33,315 nt of DNA from a virus: the IMG/VR virus record IMGVR_UViG_3300025701_000033, positions 1-33,315 of that record; one strand, 5' to 3'. The position numbers and the translations under genes were made by a program. Shown here one piece after another: positions 1 to 8,250 of the stretch. How positions within the stretch are numbered: the first letter of the stretch is position 1; every line of letters begins with the position of its first letter. A model generated the notes under the pieces. It saw nothing but the letters and a program-made list of their open reading frames with translations, ran no database searches and was not told the DNA's origin.

Positions 1-1
1 T

Positions 2-688
2 ATTCCTGATCCTGCCGATATACCTATGGAAAATCCTTATAAATCATATGCGACTGGAACTCAATCAGCGCAAGACTTTGGCGCTAGTGGCACGTATGGT
101 TATACGCGAGATCCACAGGAAGCTATGAGAATTATAGAAAGAGGCAGAAGAACAGCTAATTCAGGCGTTCAACCTGTAGAAAGGTTAGGAATGAGCCAAC
201 AACAGGGTGGGACTAGTGGTTTAGTAGATAGAGATAGAAACAACTTTCAAGCAGAGGAACAATACGTATTAGGATTAAAAAATCCAGATGACTATAGAGC
301 GGGGTTAGATAGCGGAAAAGGTTATGTAACTGAAATGATAAAGAAAGAAAGAGACGCTTTGAGGCAAAAATATAAAGGTCAAGAAAATAGAGCAGAATAT
401 CAAAATGAAGTGAATGCTTTAAAAGAAAAAGCAAGAAATTACTTTGAGTCAGCAAGATCAGGTAATTTCGCAACACCCGAGATGCAGGAAAGATTTACAG
501 CTTCTCATGACACTATTTACAATAAGCAACAACCTGATATAGATCCAAAACTATTAGAAGGCTTGAGTAGAGCTCAACAAACGGCTGCTATAAAAAGATT
601 CAAAGGCGGCGGAAGAACTGGTTTAGTAAAACCATCTTCAGTAACATCTGATGATACCCGTTTTTTAGATGACTACTTAAATAAATGA
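2..688 (+). CDS. Unknown phage protein, 5' end cut by window edge
   Basis: The reading frame is open to the left edge: in-frame codons before the ATG at 26 encode IPDPADIP without a stop. The true start may therefore lie outside the window and the ATG at 26 may be internal. The visible part (about 228 residues) is hydrophilic and rich in Gln, Arg, Lys and Gly. It has a probable helical, charged segment in the middle (YVTEMIKKERDALRQKYKG) and a C-terminus GGGRTGLVKPSS...FLDDYLNK. There is no signal peptide or membrane segment. Its TGA overlaps the ATG of the holin-like gene (ATGA), so the two are probably translationally coupled. I do not recognise the family; position suggests a virion or late gene. 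Coding status is secure, function unknown. Confidence 0.8.
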   Translation: MPDPADIPMENPYKSYATGTQSAQDFGASGTYGYTRDPQEAMRIIERGRRTANSGVQPVERLGMSQQQGGTSGLVDRDRNNFQAEEQYVLGLKNPDDYRAGLDSGKGYVTEMIKKERDALRQKYKGQENRAEYQNEVNALKEKARNYFESARSGNFATPEMQERFTASHDTIYNKQQPDIDPKLLEGLSRAQQTAAIKRFKGGGRTGLVKPSSVTSDDTRFLDDYLNK

Positions 689-1080
689 AAAAAATAATTC
701 AATGGCTATCAGGTGGCGTTATCAAAGAGATTGGTAACGTCATCGACAAGCTTACTACAACCGAAGAAGAAAGGTTAGAAGTAAAGAAACAAATACAGCA
801 GATATTAGAAGATGCAGATACTAAAGCTCAATTAGAAGTTAGTAAGCGTTGGGAAGCAGATATGAAGTCTGATAGTTTTTTAAGTAAAAACATTAGACCA
901 ATGATATTAATATATCTAACTGTAATATTTACGTCTTTAGCTTTCTTTGATGGTAATATTGGTGAGTTTGGGTTAGCTAAAGAATATATACCAATATTTC
1001 AAACATTGTTAGTAACCGTTTACGGAGCTTATTTTGTAGGTAGAACTTGGGAAAAAGCAAGGTCAATAAGTAATAAATAG
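685..1080 (+). CDS. Holin-like protein, gene-transfer-agent 3TM type
   Basis: A 131-residue protein with an amphipathic charged N-terminal half (helical, Glu/Lys-rich, residues 25-60). It then has the motif RWEADMKSDSFLSKNIRP (55-72) and two clear hydrophobic segments at about 71-88 and 103-119, followed by GRTWEKAR. The RW..DM.SDS.LS.NIRP signature directly before membrane helices is what I know from the holin family described as 'holin of 3TMs, for gene-transfer release' (PF11351, from memory). Such proteins open the inner membrane so endolysin can reach the wall. The start overlaps the upstream stop. The amidase endolysin lies far away at 31.3 kb, next to another small membrane protein, so which one is the actual holin is open. 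Confidence 0.8.
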   Translation: MKKIIQWLSGGVIKEIGNVIDKLTTTEEERLEVKKQIQQILEDADTKAQLEVSKRWEADMKSDSFLSKNIRPMILIYLTVIFTSLAFFDGNIGEFGLAKEYIPIFQTLLVTVYGAYFVGRTWEKARSISNK

Positions 1081-1123
1081 AAAAACAAGTAATAATAAAT
1101 TATAAACAATTAAATTAAATCAA

Positions 1124-1375
1124 ATGAGTAAAAAAATCACAGAAGAGCAATTAAAACAAATCAACGAAAGCCAAGATAAATTAATGGGTTTAGTTAATCA
1201 AATTGGTATTTTAGAATCACAAAAGCATGGACTTTTACATCAAGTGGCAGATGCTAACAAAGAGCTAGAAGATTACAAGCTTGAGTTAGAAAAAGAGTAC
1301 GGTCCAGTTAATATAAACCTAAAAACAGGTGAATATGAAATTATTGAAGAAGATGCTAAATTAGAAAAAGCATAA
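1124..1375 (+). CDS. Small coiled-coil phage protein of unknown function
   Basis: An 83-residue, highly charged protein. Residues about 6-60 show a heptad-like pattern typical of a coiled coil (QLKQINESQDKLMGLVNQIG, then ESQKHGLLHQVADANKELED). The C-terminus is acidic and includes a short predicted strand motif YGPVNINLKTGEYEI. Small proteins with a 'QIG.LE.QK..LLHQ' core and a 'YG.VNINL..G.Y' tail recur in phage genomes near packaging genes; their function is unknown to me. The gene follows an A/T-only leader with no Shine-Dalgarno sequence and ends one base before the next ATG. Confidence 0.8.
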   Translation: MSKKITEEQLKQINESQDKLMGLVNQIGILESQKHGLLHQVADANKELEDYKLELEKEYGPVNINLKTGEYEIIEEDAKLEKA

Positions 1376-1376
1376 T

Positions 1377-1604
1377 ATGTCTTCAATTGTAAGAAAAATA
1401 AGTATTGGTTCTGACTACAAGAATGACGCTATGCATTATTCTGTAGGTCAACAAGTTTATGGCGGTCACGAGATTTCACATATACTTCTTGATGAGTCTG
1501 ATAACTCTTACAATATTCATATTAAGAAAAACAACGAGATAATGCCATGGAAGAAGTTTAATTCTCACATGGCAATATCCGTTGAATATGACTTAGAGTA
1601 TTGA
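1377..1604 (+). CDS. Small conserved phage protein of unknown function
   Basis: A 75-residue protein beginning MSSIVRKISIGSDYKNDAMHY and predicted to be mostly beta. It contains GQQVYGGHEISHILLDE and ends ISVEYDLEY. No membrane or signal segment. I recognise the pattern (an opening strand, 'MHY.VGQ', alternating hydrophobics) as common in small phage genes close to terminase, without a known function. Its TGA (1602-1604) overlaps the TTG start of the next gene (1601), which suggests translational coupling. The tight packing between two coding neighbours supports it as real. Confidence 0.75.
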   Translation: MSSIVRKISIGSDYKNDAMHYSVGQQVYGGHEISHILLDESDNSYNIHIKKNNEIMPWKKFNSHMAISVEYDLEY

Positions 1605-2206
1605 AAGCTTTATATGACTTTATAGTAGAGCCGTTAGGCGAAAAATACAGTAATAAAATAACAATAGCCGGTAAGGAGTTAGTTGTAAATACAAAGATTG
1701 AAGATTTCAAGTTTGTTAATAGACTAGCTAGAGTGGTAGAGACACCTCAGGCTTTTAATACTGATATTGGTATTGGTGATATAATTGTTATACACCAAAA
1801 CGTGTTTAGAGTATTCTATGACATGAAGGGAAGAAAAAAGAAAAGTAGATCTTGGTTCAAAGATGAGTGGCATTTTTGTGCTATAGATCAAATTTACTTA
1901 TATAATAAAGGTGACAAATGGAGGTCTTTTGGAGACAGATGTTTTGTTTCACCAATAAAAAATACAGAGTCTTTAACGCTAGATAAAGAAAGAAGCCTTG
2001 TTGGTATATTAAAATATGACAATAGCTCCTTAAATGTGCTAGGAATTAACTCAGGAGACTTAGTTGGTTATACGCCAAACGGGGAATGGGAGTTTTTAAT
2101 TGACGGAAAAAGATTATACTGTATGAAATCTAATGATATCGTAATTAAATATGAATACCAAGGAGACGAAGTTGAACATAATCCAAGCTGGGCAAAAAGC
2201 AGTTGA
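1601..2206 (+). CDS. Tandem Cpn10/GroES-like co-chaperonin candidate
   Basis: A 201-residue protein with two consecutive segments that each follow the GroES pattern. Domain 1 (about 1-103): opening strand MKALYDFIVEPL, a loop with a hydrophobic patch (GKELVV, 24-29), RLARVVETP (41-49), GIGDIIVIHQNVFR (57-70), closing FCAIDQIYLY (92-101). Domain 2 (about 110-184): GDRCFVSPI, LVGILKYD, GINSGDLVGYTPNGEWEFL, closing LYCMKSNDIVIKY. GroES itself opens with a V-x-V-[KR]-x-L-type strand, has VGDIVIF in the middle and ends LIMSESDILAI. Tandem Cpn10 fusions of this size are known (chloroplast Cpn20), and phage T4 uses a GroES substitute (gp31) for capsid folding. The start is TTG at 1601; the first strand needs these residues, and no better start exists. 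The 3' end overlaps the next gene. Fold assignment is pattern-based, not alignment-tested. Confidence 0.6.
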   Translation: MKALYDFIVEPLGEKYSNKITIAGKELVVNTKIEDFKFVNRLARVVETPQAFNTDIGIGDIIVIHQNVFRVFYDMKGRKKKSRSWFKDEWHFCAIDQIYLYNKGDKWRSFGDRCFVSPIKNTESLTLDKERSLVGILKYDNSSLNVLGINSGDLVGYTPNGEWEFLIDGKRLYCMKSNDIVIKYEYQGDEVEHNPSWAKSS

Positions 2207-2426
2207 GGAATTAATCAAGGTGGCTAAAGAAGCTATTGTTGATTCAGATGACGATATATCAGCAGATAGATTAAAGAATGCTGCAGCTACAAAAAAACTA
2301 GCTATATTCGATGCTTTTGAAATATTGAATAGAATAGAAGCTGAAGAGAACTTGTTAAATGAAAAACCTGTAGAAGTAAAAGAAGAAAAGTCTTTTAGAG
2401 GATTTGCAGAAGGGAGATCTAAATAA
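2151..2426 (+). CDS. Small helical protein upstream of terminase; possible TerS position
   Basis: A 91-residue protein, helical and charged (GQKAVEELIKVAKEA; ADRLKNAAATKKLAIFDAFE; LNRIEAEENLLN) with a polar tail. It ends one base into the start of terL. It sits where a small terminase subunit usually lies, and its all-helical make-up is compatible, but there is no recognisable helix-turn-helix, so this is only a positional guess. The ATG at 2151 overlaps the previous gene by 56 bases. An alternative TTG start at 2172 is preceded by a good AAGGAG (2160-2165) with 6 bases of spacing and would still leave the helical core intact. I cannot decide between the two. Confidence 0.75.
   Translation: MNTKETKLNIIQAGQKAVEELIKVAKEAIVDSDDDISADRLKNAAATKKLAIFDAFEILNRIEAEENLLNEKPVEVKEEKSFRGFAEGRSK
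2160..2165 (+). promoter_or_regulatory. Shine-Dalgarno AAGGAG before alternative TTG start
   Basis: AAGGAG lies 6 bases upstream of an in-frame TTG at 2172, ideal ribosome-binding geometry in a window where nearly every other start lacks a Shine-Dalgarno sequence. It lies inside the coding end of the upstream gene, so it may be coincidental coding sequence. Confidence 0.35.
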
Positions 2427-4636
2427 TGTACGAGCAAACTTTATATAAAGTATTAGAAGACCACGTAAAACCTAAAGTTCTTAAAAGAATGAATAGGTAT
2501 AAGAAGTGGGAATATGGTTACAATGAGGAGCACGACTTAATAGTCATAAGTAAAACTGGCGAAATAGGTGAAATATATGAGATACAAGATCTTGTTATAG
2601 CTTTACCAAAAGAAAATGATGTTGTTACTTTTGAAGACAACAGATGGTCGCACACTGAATACCCAAAAGAATTAAGTAAAATTAAATCTGTATTTGACTG
2701 GGAAGAATACCCGTTAGATTTTAAAGAAAAATGGTATGATTACATCGATAAAGAATTTACAAGGCGTGAAGAAGGTTTTTGGTTTATTAACAAAGACAAG
2801 CCTACTTATATTACTGGCACTAACTATATGTACTTGCAGTGGAGTAAGATTGACGTTGGGCAGCCAGACTTTAGGGAATCAAACAGATTATTCTACATAT
2901 TCTGGGAAGCTTGTAAAGCAGACAAGCGTTCATATGGGATGTGCTACCTTAAGAACAGAAGATCCGGTTTTTCGTTCATGGCAAGCGGGGAGACCGTTAA
3001 CCAAGCAACAATATCTACAGATGCACGTTTTGGTATACTCTCGAAATCTGGACCCGATGCAAAGAAAATGTTTACTGACAAAGTTGTACCGATATCAGTC
3101 AATTACCCCTTCTTTTTCAAGCCAATACAGGATGGAATGGATCGACCGAAGACAGAACTCGCTTATAGAGTTCCCGCGTCGAAGTTCACAAGACGGAAGC
3201 TCGACTCAAACGAGAAGCTACAAGAGATCACAGGACTTGACACGACCATCGACTGGAAAAACACAGGGGATAACTCCTATGACGGGGAGAAACTAAAACT
3301 ACTAGTACACGATGAAAGTGGAAAGTGGGAGAGACCAACCAACATATTAAATAACTGGAGGGTTACAAGAACTTGTTTAAGACTAGGTTCAAGAATTATA
3401 GGTAAGTGCATGATGGGATCAACATCAAACGCTTTAGATAAAGGAGGAGATAACTTTAAAAAACTTTACAATGATTCAGACGTTACACAAAGAAACGCCA
3501 ATGGACAGACTCGCTCAGGACTCTATTCTTTGTTCATACCTATGGAATGGAACTACGAAGGCTACATTGATTCTTATGGCTTTCCTGTATTCAACACACC
3601 AAAAAAAGAAGTAGTAGGTCCTCTTGGAGACGCTATAACTCAAGGTGTAATAGAGTACTGGGATAATGAAGTAGAAGGGTTAAAGCAAGATCAAGACGGT
3701 TTAAATGAATTTTATAGACAGTTTCCACGCACAACAAAGCACGCGTTTAGAGATGAGTCTAAAGAATCTTTATTTAACTTAACAAAAATATACGAGCAAA
3801 TAGATTTTAATGAAGATCTTAAAAACTCAATAAACGTTACTCAGGGAAGCTTTCAATGGCAGAATGGAGAGAAAGATACAAAAGTTATATTTGTTCCAAA
3901 CAAAAGCGGAAGATTCAGAGTTTCTTGGGTTCCACCTTTAAATCTACAAAATCGTGTGATAATAAAGGGTGGGTTAAAATATCCAGGTAACGAACACTGT
4001 GGAGCTTTTGGTTGTGATAGTTATGATATATCAGGTACGGTTGACAAGAGAGGGTCAAATGGATCTTTACACGGCTTAACCAAGTTTAGCATGGAGGACG
4101 TACCTCCAAATCATTTCTTTTTAGAATATATAGCTAGACCACAAACCGCTGAAATATTTTTTGAAGACGTGTTGATGGCTTGCGTATTTTACGGAATGCC
4201 AATACTAGCAGAAAATAACAAACCTAGATTATTATACCATTTTAAAAGAAGAGGTTATAGACGCTTCTCTATAAACAGACCAGACAGGAGCTACAACAAG
4301 CTATCAATAACAGAAAAAGAATTAGGTGGAATACCAAATTCAAGTGAAGATATAAAACAAGCACACGCTGCTGCAATTGAAACTTATATAGAATCATACG
4401 TTGGTTTAAAAGAAACTGGATATGGTGATATGTATTTTCAAAGAACATTAGAAGACTGGGCTAAGTTTAACATAAACAACAGAACAAAGCATGATGCTTC
4501 TATTAGTTCTGGTTTAGCTTTAATGGCTTGCAACAAACACAGATATGCTCCGTCTAACCCTGTTAGAAGAGAAGCTGTAAATTTAGGTATTAAAAAATAT
4601 GACAATAAAGGTGTCACATCAAAAATTATAAGTTAA
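2426..4636 (+). CDS. terL: Terminase large subunit (packaging ATPase-nuclease)
   Basis: A 736-residue DNA-packaging motor that translocates DNA through the portal and cuts concatemers. ATPase part: a divergent Walker A region LKNRRSGFSFMAS (about 175-187), without the usual glycine-lysine loop, as in other TerL proteins; Walker B LLVHDE (292-297); and a coupling motif MMGSTSNA (329-336). Nuclease part (RNase H fold): GAFGCDSYDISG (first acidic residue D531), LAENN (E596) and KHDASISSGLALMA (D690). The portal gene follows with no spacing, the normal order. A GGGAG lies 9 bases before the ATG. The DNA from about 2990 to 3320 has codon use unlike the rest: eight leucines and none encoded by TTA, the gene's usual codon. 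Length is on the large side for the family. Confidence 0.93.
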   Translation: MYEQTLYKVLEDHVKPKVLKRMNRYKKWEYGYNEEHDLIVISKTGEIGEIYEIQDLVIALPKENDVVTFEDNRWSHTEYPKELSKIKSVFDWEEYPLDFKEKWYDYIDKEFTRREEGFWFINKDKPTYITGTNYMYLQWSKIDVGQPDFRESNRLFYIFWEACKADKRSYGMCYLKNRRSGFSFMASGETVNQATISTDARFGILSKSGPDAKKMFTDKVVPISVNYPFFFKPIQDGMDRPKTELAYRVPASKFTRRKLDSNEKLQEITGLDTTIDWKNTGDNSYDGEKLKLLVHDESGKWERPTNILNNWRVTRTCLRLGSRIIGKCMMGSTSNALDKGGDNFKKLYNDSDVTQRNANGQTRSGLYSLFIPMEWNYEGYIDSYGFPVFNTPKKEVVGPLGDAITQGVIEYWDNEVEGLKQDQDGLNEFYRQFPRTTKHAFRDESKESLFNLTKIYEQIDFNEDLKNSINVTQGSFQWQNGEKDTKVIFVPNKSGRFRVSWVPPLNLQNRVIIKGGLKYPGNEHCGAFGCDSYDISGTVDKRGSNGSLHGLTKFSMEDVPPNHFFLEYIARPQTAEIFFEDVLMACVFYGMPILAENNKPRLLYHFKRRGYRRFSINRPDRSYNKLSITEKELGGIPNSSEDIKQAHAAAIETYIESYVGLKETGYGDMYFQRTLEDWAKFNINNRTKHDASISSGLALMACNKHRYAPSNPVRREAVNLGIKKYDNKGVTSKIIS

Positions 4637-7024
4637 ATGGGTATATACACTAACACTAATAGCGCTTTTCCAAGCCAAGTAGTAAGCGATGCTGAAAAAG
4701 CTAGCTGGGAATACGGAAACCAAGTTGCTCAAGCTATCGAGTATGAGTGGTTTAACCAAGGCAGAACTGGAGGTAATAGATACTTAACAAACTGGAATAA
4801 TTTTCACTCGTTAAGACTATACGCTAGAGGTGAACAACCCGTGCAGAAATATAAAGATGAATTATCTATTAATGGTGATTTGTCTTATCTTAATTTAGAC
4901 TGGAAGCCAGTACCTATTCTATCTAAGTTCGTAGATATTGTAGTTAATGGTATATCGCAAAAGTCTTACGACATAAAAGCTTATTCTCAAGATCCTAGCT
5001 CAGTTAAAAGAAGAACTGAATATGCTAGCAAGCTTCAAGAGGATATGGTGGCTAAAGAATACTTAGACAACTTAAAGCAAACGTTAGGTATTGATTTACA
5101 TCAATCACCAAGTGGAGTTACGGTTCCAGAATCTAAAGAAGAGCTAGAATTGCACATGCAACTTAGCTACAAGCAGTCAATTGAAATAGCAGAAGAAGAA
5201 GCTATATCAACTGTGTTTGCTCAAAACAAATTTGACTTAGTTAGACGTAGATTAAATATGGATCTTACGACAATAGGTATTGCAGCTGGTAAAACCAATT
5301 TTAATACAGCTGAAGGTATCACTATTGATTATGTAGATCCAGCTTACATGGTTCACTCATACACAGAAGATCCAAACTTCGAAGATATATACTACGTAGG
5401 TGAAGTAAAATCTATAACAATACCGGAACTTAAAAAAGAGTTTCCTGGTATATCAAAGGAAGAATTAGAAAGAATACAAAAATCACCTGGAAACAGGCAG
5501 TATATAACTGGTTGGGGTAATTATGATGAAAACACTGTACAGATTATGTACTTTGAATATAAGACTTACCACAATCAAGTTTTTAAAATAAAGCAAACAG
5601 ATTCAGGATTATTAAAAGCTCTGGAAAAACCAGATACGTTTGATCCGCCTGAAAATGATAACTTTGAAAGAGTATCTAGGTCTATAGAGGTTTTATACAC
5701 TGGCGCAAAAGTTTTAGGAACTAATACTATATTAGACTGGGGCTTAGCGGAGAACATGTCTAGACCAATGGCAGACACAACTAAAGTTGAAATGAATTAC
5801 ACGATATGTGCTCCTAGAATGTATAAGGGACGCATAGAGTCTGTTGTAAGTAAATGCGTTGGATTTGCAGATATGATTCAGCTAACGCATCTTAAATTGC
5901 AACAGGTAATGTCTAGAATGGTACCAGACGGTGTTTATTTAGATATGGACGGTTTAGCTGAGGTTGATCTTGGTAATGGAACTAATTATAATCCTGCCGA
6001 AGCATTAAATATGTATTTCCAAACTGGTTCTATTGTAGGTAGATCAATGACGCAAGATGGTGATATGAATCCAGGTAAAGTACCTATTCAAGAACTTAAT
6101 AGCTCGAGTGGTTTAGGTAAAATACAAGCACTTATACAAACGTATCAATATTATTTGCAAATGATACGAGATGTGACCGGGTTAAATGAAGCCAGAGATG
6201 GAAGCACGCAAGATAAGAACTCATTAGTAGGTCTTCAAAAGATGGCAGCTAACGCGTCCAATGTAGCGACTAGACATATCAAACAGGCTAGTTTATACCT
6301 TACGTTAAAGCTAGCAGAGAACGTATCTCTTAAAATAGCGGATGCTTTGTATTTTCCATTAACAGCTGAATCACTTAAGAACTCTATATCAACTTATAAC
6401 GTTGAAACGCTTCAGCAGGTTGTTGATTTAAACTTGTATGACTTTGGTATATTTTTAGAACTAGAACCAGATGACGAAGAGCAAGCTAAGTTAGAAGAAA
6501 ATATTCAAGTTGCATTAGGCCAAGGAGGTATTGACTTAGAAGATGCTATTGATTTAAGACAAATTAAAAATCTTAAACTAGCTAATCAAATGCTTAAAGT
6601 AAAACGTAAGCAAAAAGCTATTCAAGATCAAGCTAATCAACAAGCTAATATACAAGCTCAAGCTGCTGCTCAAGCGGAAACCGCAGAGAAAACAGCTATG
6701 GCTGAGGTTCAAAAGCAAGAAGCTATATCAGGGTCTAAAGTTCAGTACGAGCAAGCTAGATCTCAAATGGAAATAAACAAAATGCAAATAGCAGCTGATT
6801 TAGAAAAAATTAAAATGCAACAAAAGTTTGAATATGATATGCAATTAAAGCAATTAGAGGTTCAAGCAATGCAGCAAAAAGAAGCAGCTATAGAAGATAG
6901 AAAAGATAAACGTAGCAAAATGGAAGCTACGCAACAAAGTGAAATGATAAGCCAAAGACAAAATGATAGCTTACCTAAAGACTTTGAGAACCAACCCGAT
7001 ATGGGTATGCAAGCTTTCATGTAG
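4637..7024 (+). CDS. Portal protein
   Basis: A 795-residue protein starting directly after the terL stop. N-terminal portal features: an aromatic-rich segment (WNNFHSLRLYARGEQPVQKY), then LNLDWKPVPILSKFVDIVVNGI, the 'find the current state and hold the channel' region seen in many portals. A long mixed alpha/beta core follows. From about residue 620 there is an acidic stretch, then a very Gln/Lys/Glu-rich coiled coil (about 650-770: repeated QANIQAQAAAQAE, KMQQKFEYDMQLKQLE), compatible with the helical barrel or crown that projects into the capsid in podovirus portals. It forms the dodecameric DNA gateway at one capsid vertex and docks TerL. Evidence is position between terL and the scaffold/capsid genes plus size and composition; confident overall. 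Confidence 0.88.
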   Translation: MGIYTNTNSAFPSQVVSDAEKASWEYGNQVAQAIEYEWFNQGRTGGNRYLTNWNNFHSLRLYARGEQPVQKYKDELSINGDLSYLNLDWKPVPILSKFVDIVVNGISQKSYDIKAYSQDPSSVKRRTEYASKLQEDMVAKEYLDNLKQTLGIDLHQSPSGVTVPESKEELELHMQLSYKQSIEIAEEEAISTVFAQNKFDLVRRRLNMDLTTIGIAAGKTNFNTAEGITIDYVDPAYMVHSYTEDPNFEDIYYVGEVKSITIPELKKEFPGISKEELERIQKSPGNRQYITGWGNYDENTVQIMYFEYKTYHNQVFKIKQTDSGLLKALEKPDTFDPPENDNFERVSRSIEVLYTGAKVLGTNTILDWGLAENMSRPMADTTKVEMNYTICAPRMYKGRIESVVSKCVGFADMIQLTHLKLQQVMSRMVPDGVYLDMDGLAEVDLGNGTNYNPAEALNMYFQTGSIVGRSMTQDGDMNPGKVPIQELNSSSGLGKIQALIQTYQYYLQMIRDVTGLNEARDGSTQDKNSLVGLQKMAANASNVATRHIKQASLYLTLKLAENVSLKIADALYFPLTAESLKNSISTYNVETLQQVVDLNLYDFGIFLELEPDDEEQAKLEENIQVALGQGGIDLEDAIDLRQIKNLKLANQMLKVKRKQKAIQDQANQQANIQAQAAAQAETAEKTAMAEVQKQEAISGSKVQYEQARSQMEINKMQIAADLEKIKMQQKFEYDMQLKQLEVQAMQQKEAAIEDRKDKRSKMEATQQSEMISQRQNDSLPKDFENQPDMGMQAFM

Positions 7025-7037
7025 AAAGTAAACAATT

Positions 7038-7058
7038 ATTTAATTATATTATATTATG
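7038..7058 (+). repeat. 21-nt duplicated leader, copy 1 (ends in ATG of scaffold gene)
   Basis: ATTTAATTATATTATATT followed by ATG is identical to positions 9791-9811 in front of another gene. Because both copies end at a start codon, this may be a shared translation-initiation leader or part of a promoter. AT-richness raises the chance of coincidence, but a 21-base exact match at two equivalent positions is notable. Confidence 0.6.
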
Positions 7059-8234
7059 TCAGAAGTAAAAACAAATGAACCTGTTAAGCGGGAAGGTGAG
7101 TTTAAAATTAAAAAGAAAACTCCAAAAAAACTAACAACACCAAGCAGTGAACCTGTTAAAGTTAACATTAAAGAACCTTTAGTAGAGGTTCCAGCGGAAG
7201 TCACCAAGGTGGTAATACCTAAAGAAGATGCCATTCAAATCGGAGAAACAACGGAAGTTCTTGTGGAAGAACCATCCGGAGATAGCATTAAGATGGGAGA
7301 ACAAGTACAAAAGCCCGTCGAAGATACTAAAGAGTTTACACCAATCAAAGAAGTTGAAGTAGCTAAAGTAGAAGCTGAGATTAAAGAAGCTTTAAGAGAT
7401 GAGAAGGTTTTAGGCAAGCAATTACCTGAGAACATTGAAAAGTTAGTTAGCTTTATGGAGGAAACTGGTGGAACTATTGAAGACTACACTAGACTTAACG
7501 CTGATTACTCTAGCATTAATGAAACGACATTATTAAAAGAGTATTATAAAAAAAATAAACCTTATTTAGACGAGTCAGATGTAGAGCTTCTATTAGAAGA
7601 CTTTTCTTACGATGAAGAACTAGACGAGGATATAGATATACGCAAAAAGAAACTTGCGTTCAAAGAAGAAGTTGCAAAAGCTAAAGGCTTTTTAGAGGAA
7701 ACAAAGGTTAAGTATTACGATGAAATCAAGTTGAGATCAAACGTAAACCCTGATACTCAGAAAGCTACAGACTTTTTCAACCGATACAATAAGCAGCAGG
7801 AAGCAGTTAAGCAACAACACGAGCGGTTTCAAGAAAGTACTAAACAACTTTTCAACGATGATTTCGAAGGTTTCGATATCAAGGTCGGTGACAAGAACTA
7901 TAAGTACAATATACAAAACCGTGATAAAGTTGCAGAAAACCAATCAAACATTAATAACCTTGTCGGGAAGTTCCTAGACTCTGATGGTAATGTTAGTGAC
8001 ACGAAAGGTTATCACAAAGCTATGTATGCTGCTGACAACGTAGACAAAATAGCCTCTCACTTTTACGAGCAAGGAAAAGCAGATGCCGTTAAAGACGTTA
8101 TGAACAAGTCTAAAAACTTAAGTGATACCAAAGCTAGGTCATCACAAGGTGACGTGTTCTTGAATGGATTTAAGGTTAAAGCTATCTCAGGTGCTGATTC
8201 TACAAAACTGAAAATTAAAACAAAAAGATTTTAA
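7056..8234 (+). CDS. Scaffold-like protein between portal and capsid
   Basis: A 392-residue hydrophilic protein. Residues 1-110 are low-complexity with many Pro, Val, Glu and Lys (KKKTPKKL, PLVEVPAEVTKVVIPKE) and look disordered. Residues about 120-290 are acidic and helical (LLLEDFSYDEELDEDIDIRK), and the C-terminus is basic (ADSTKLKIKTKRF). An acidic, helix-rich protein with a basic C-terminal tail, encoded immediately before the major capsid gene, is the classical signature of a head scaffolding protein, which guides procapsid assembly and then leaves or is degraded. No protease motif was seen, so I do not call it a protease-scaffold fusion. Function is inferred from position and composition. 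Confidence 0.7.
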   Translation: MSEVKTNEPVKREGEFKIKKKTPKKLTTPSSEPVKVNIKEPLVEVPAEVTKVVIPKEDAIQIGETTEVLVEEPSGDSIKMGEQVQKPVEDTKEFTPIKEVEVAKVEAEIKEALRDEKVLGKQLPENIEKLVSFMEETGGTIEDYTRLNADYSSINETTLLKEYYKKNKPYLDESDVELLLEDFSYDEELDEDIDIRKKKLAFKEEVAKAKGFLEETKVKYYDEIKLRSNVNPDTQKATDFFNRYNKQQEAVKQQHERFQESTKQLFNDDFEGFDIKVGDKNYKYNIQNRDKVAENQSNINNLVGKFLDSDGNVSDTKGYHKAMYAADNVDKIASHFYEQGKADAVKDVMNKSKNLSDTKARSSQGDVFLNGFKVKAISGADSTKLKIKTKRF

Positions 8235-8250
8235 CTAAAAAACACAAATT

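Noticed and set aside
213-476. Antisense frame over the first gene
   Set aside because: Leu/Phe-rich translation typical of the reverse complement of an A-rich coding region; no start context and it covers a solid plus-strand gene.
2736-3296. 186-codon frame overlapping terL
   Set aside because: It lies wholly inside the conserved terminase in another frame and owes its length to the local codon-use patch; the protein has no recognisable features.
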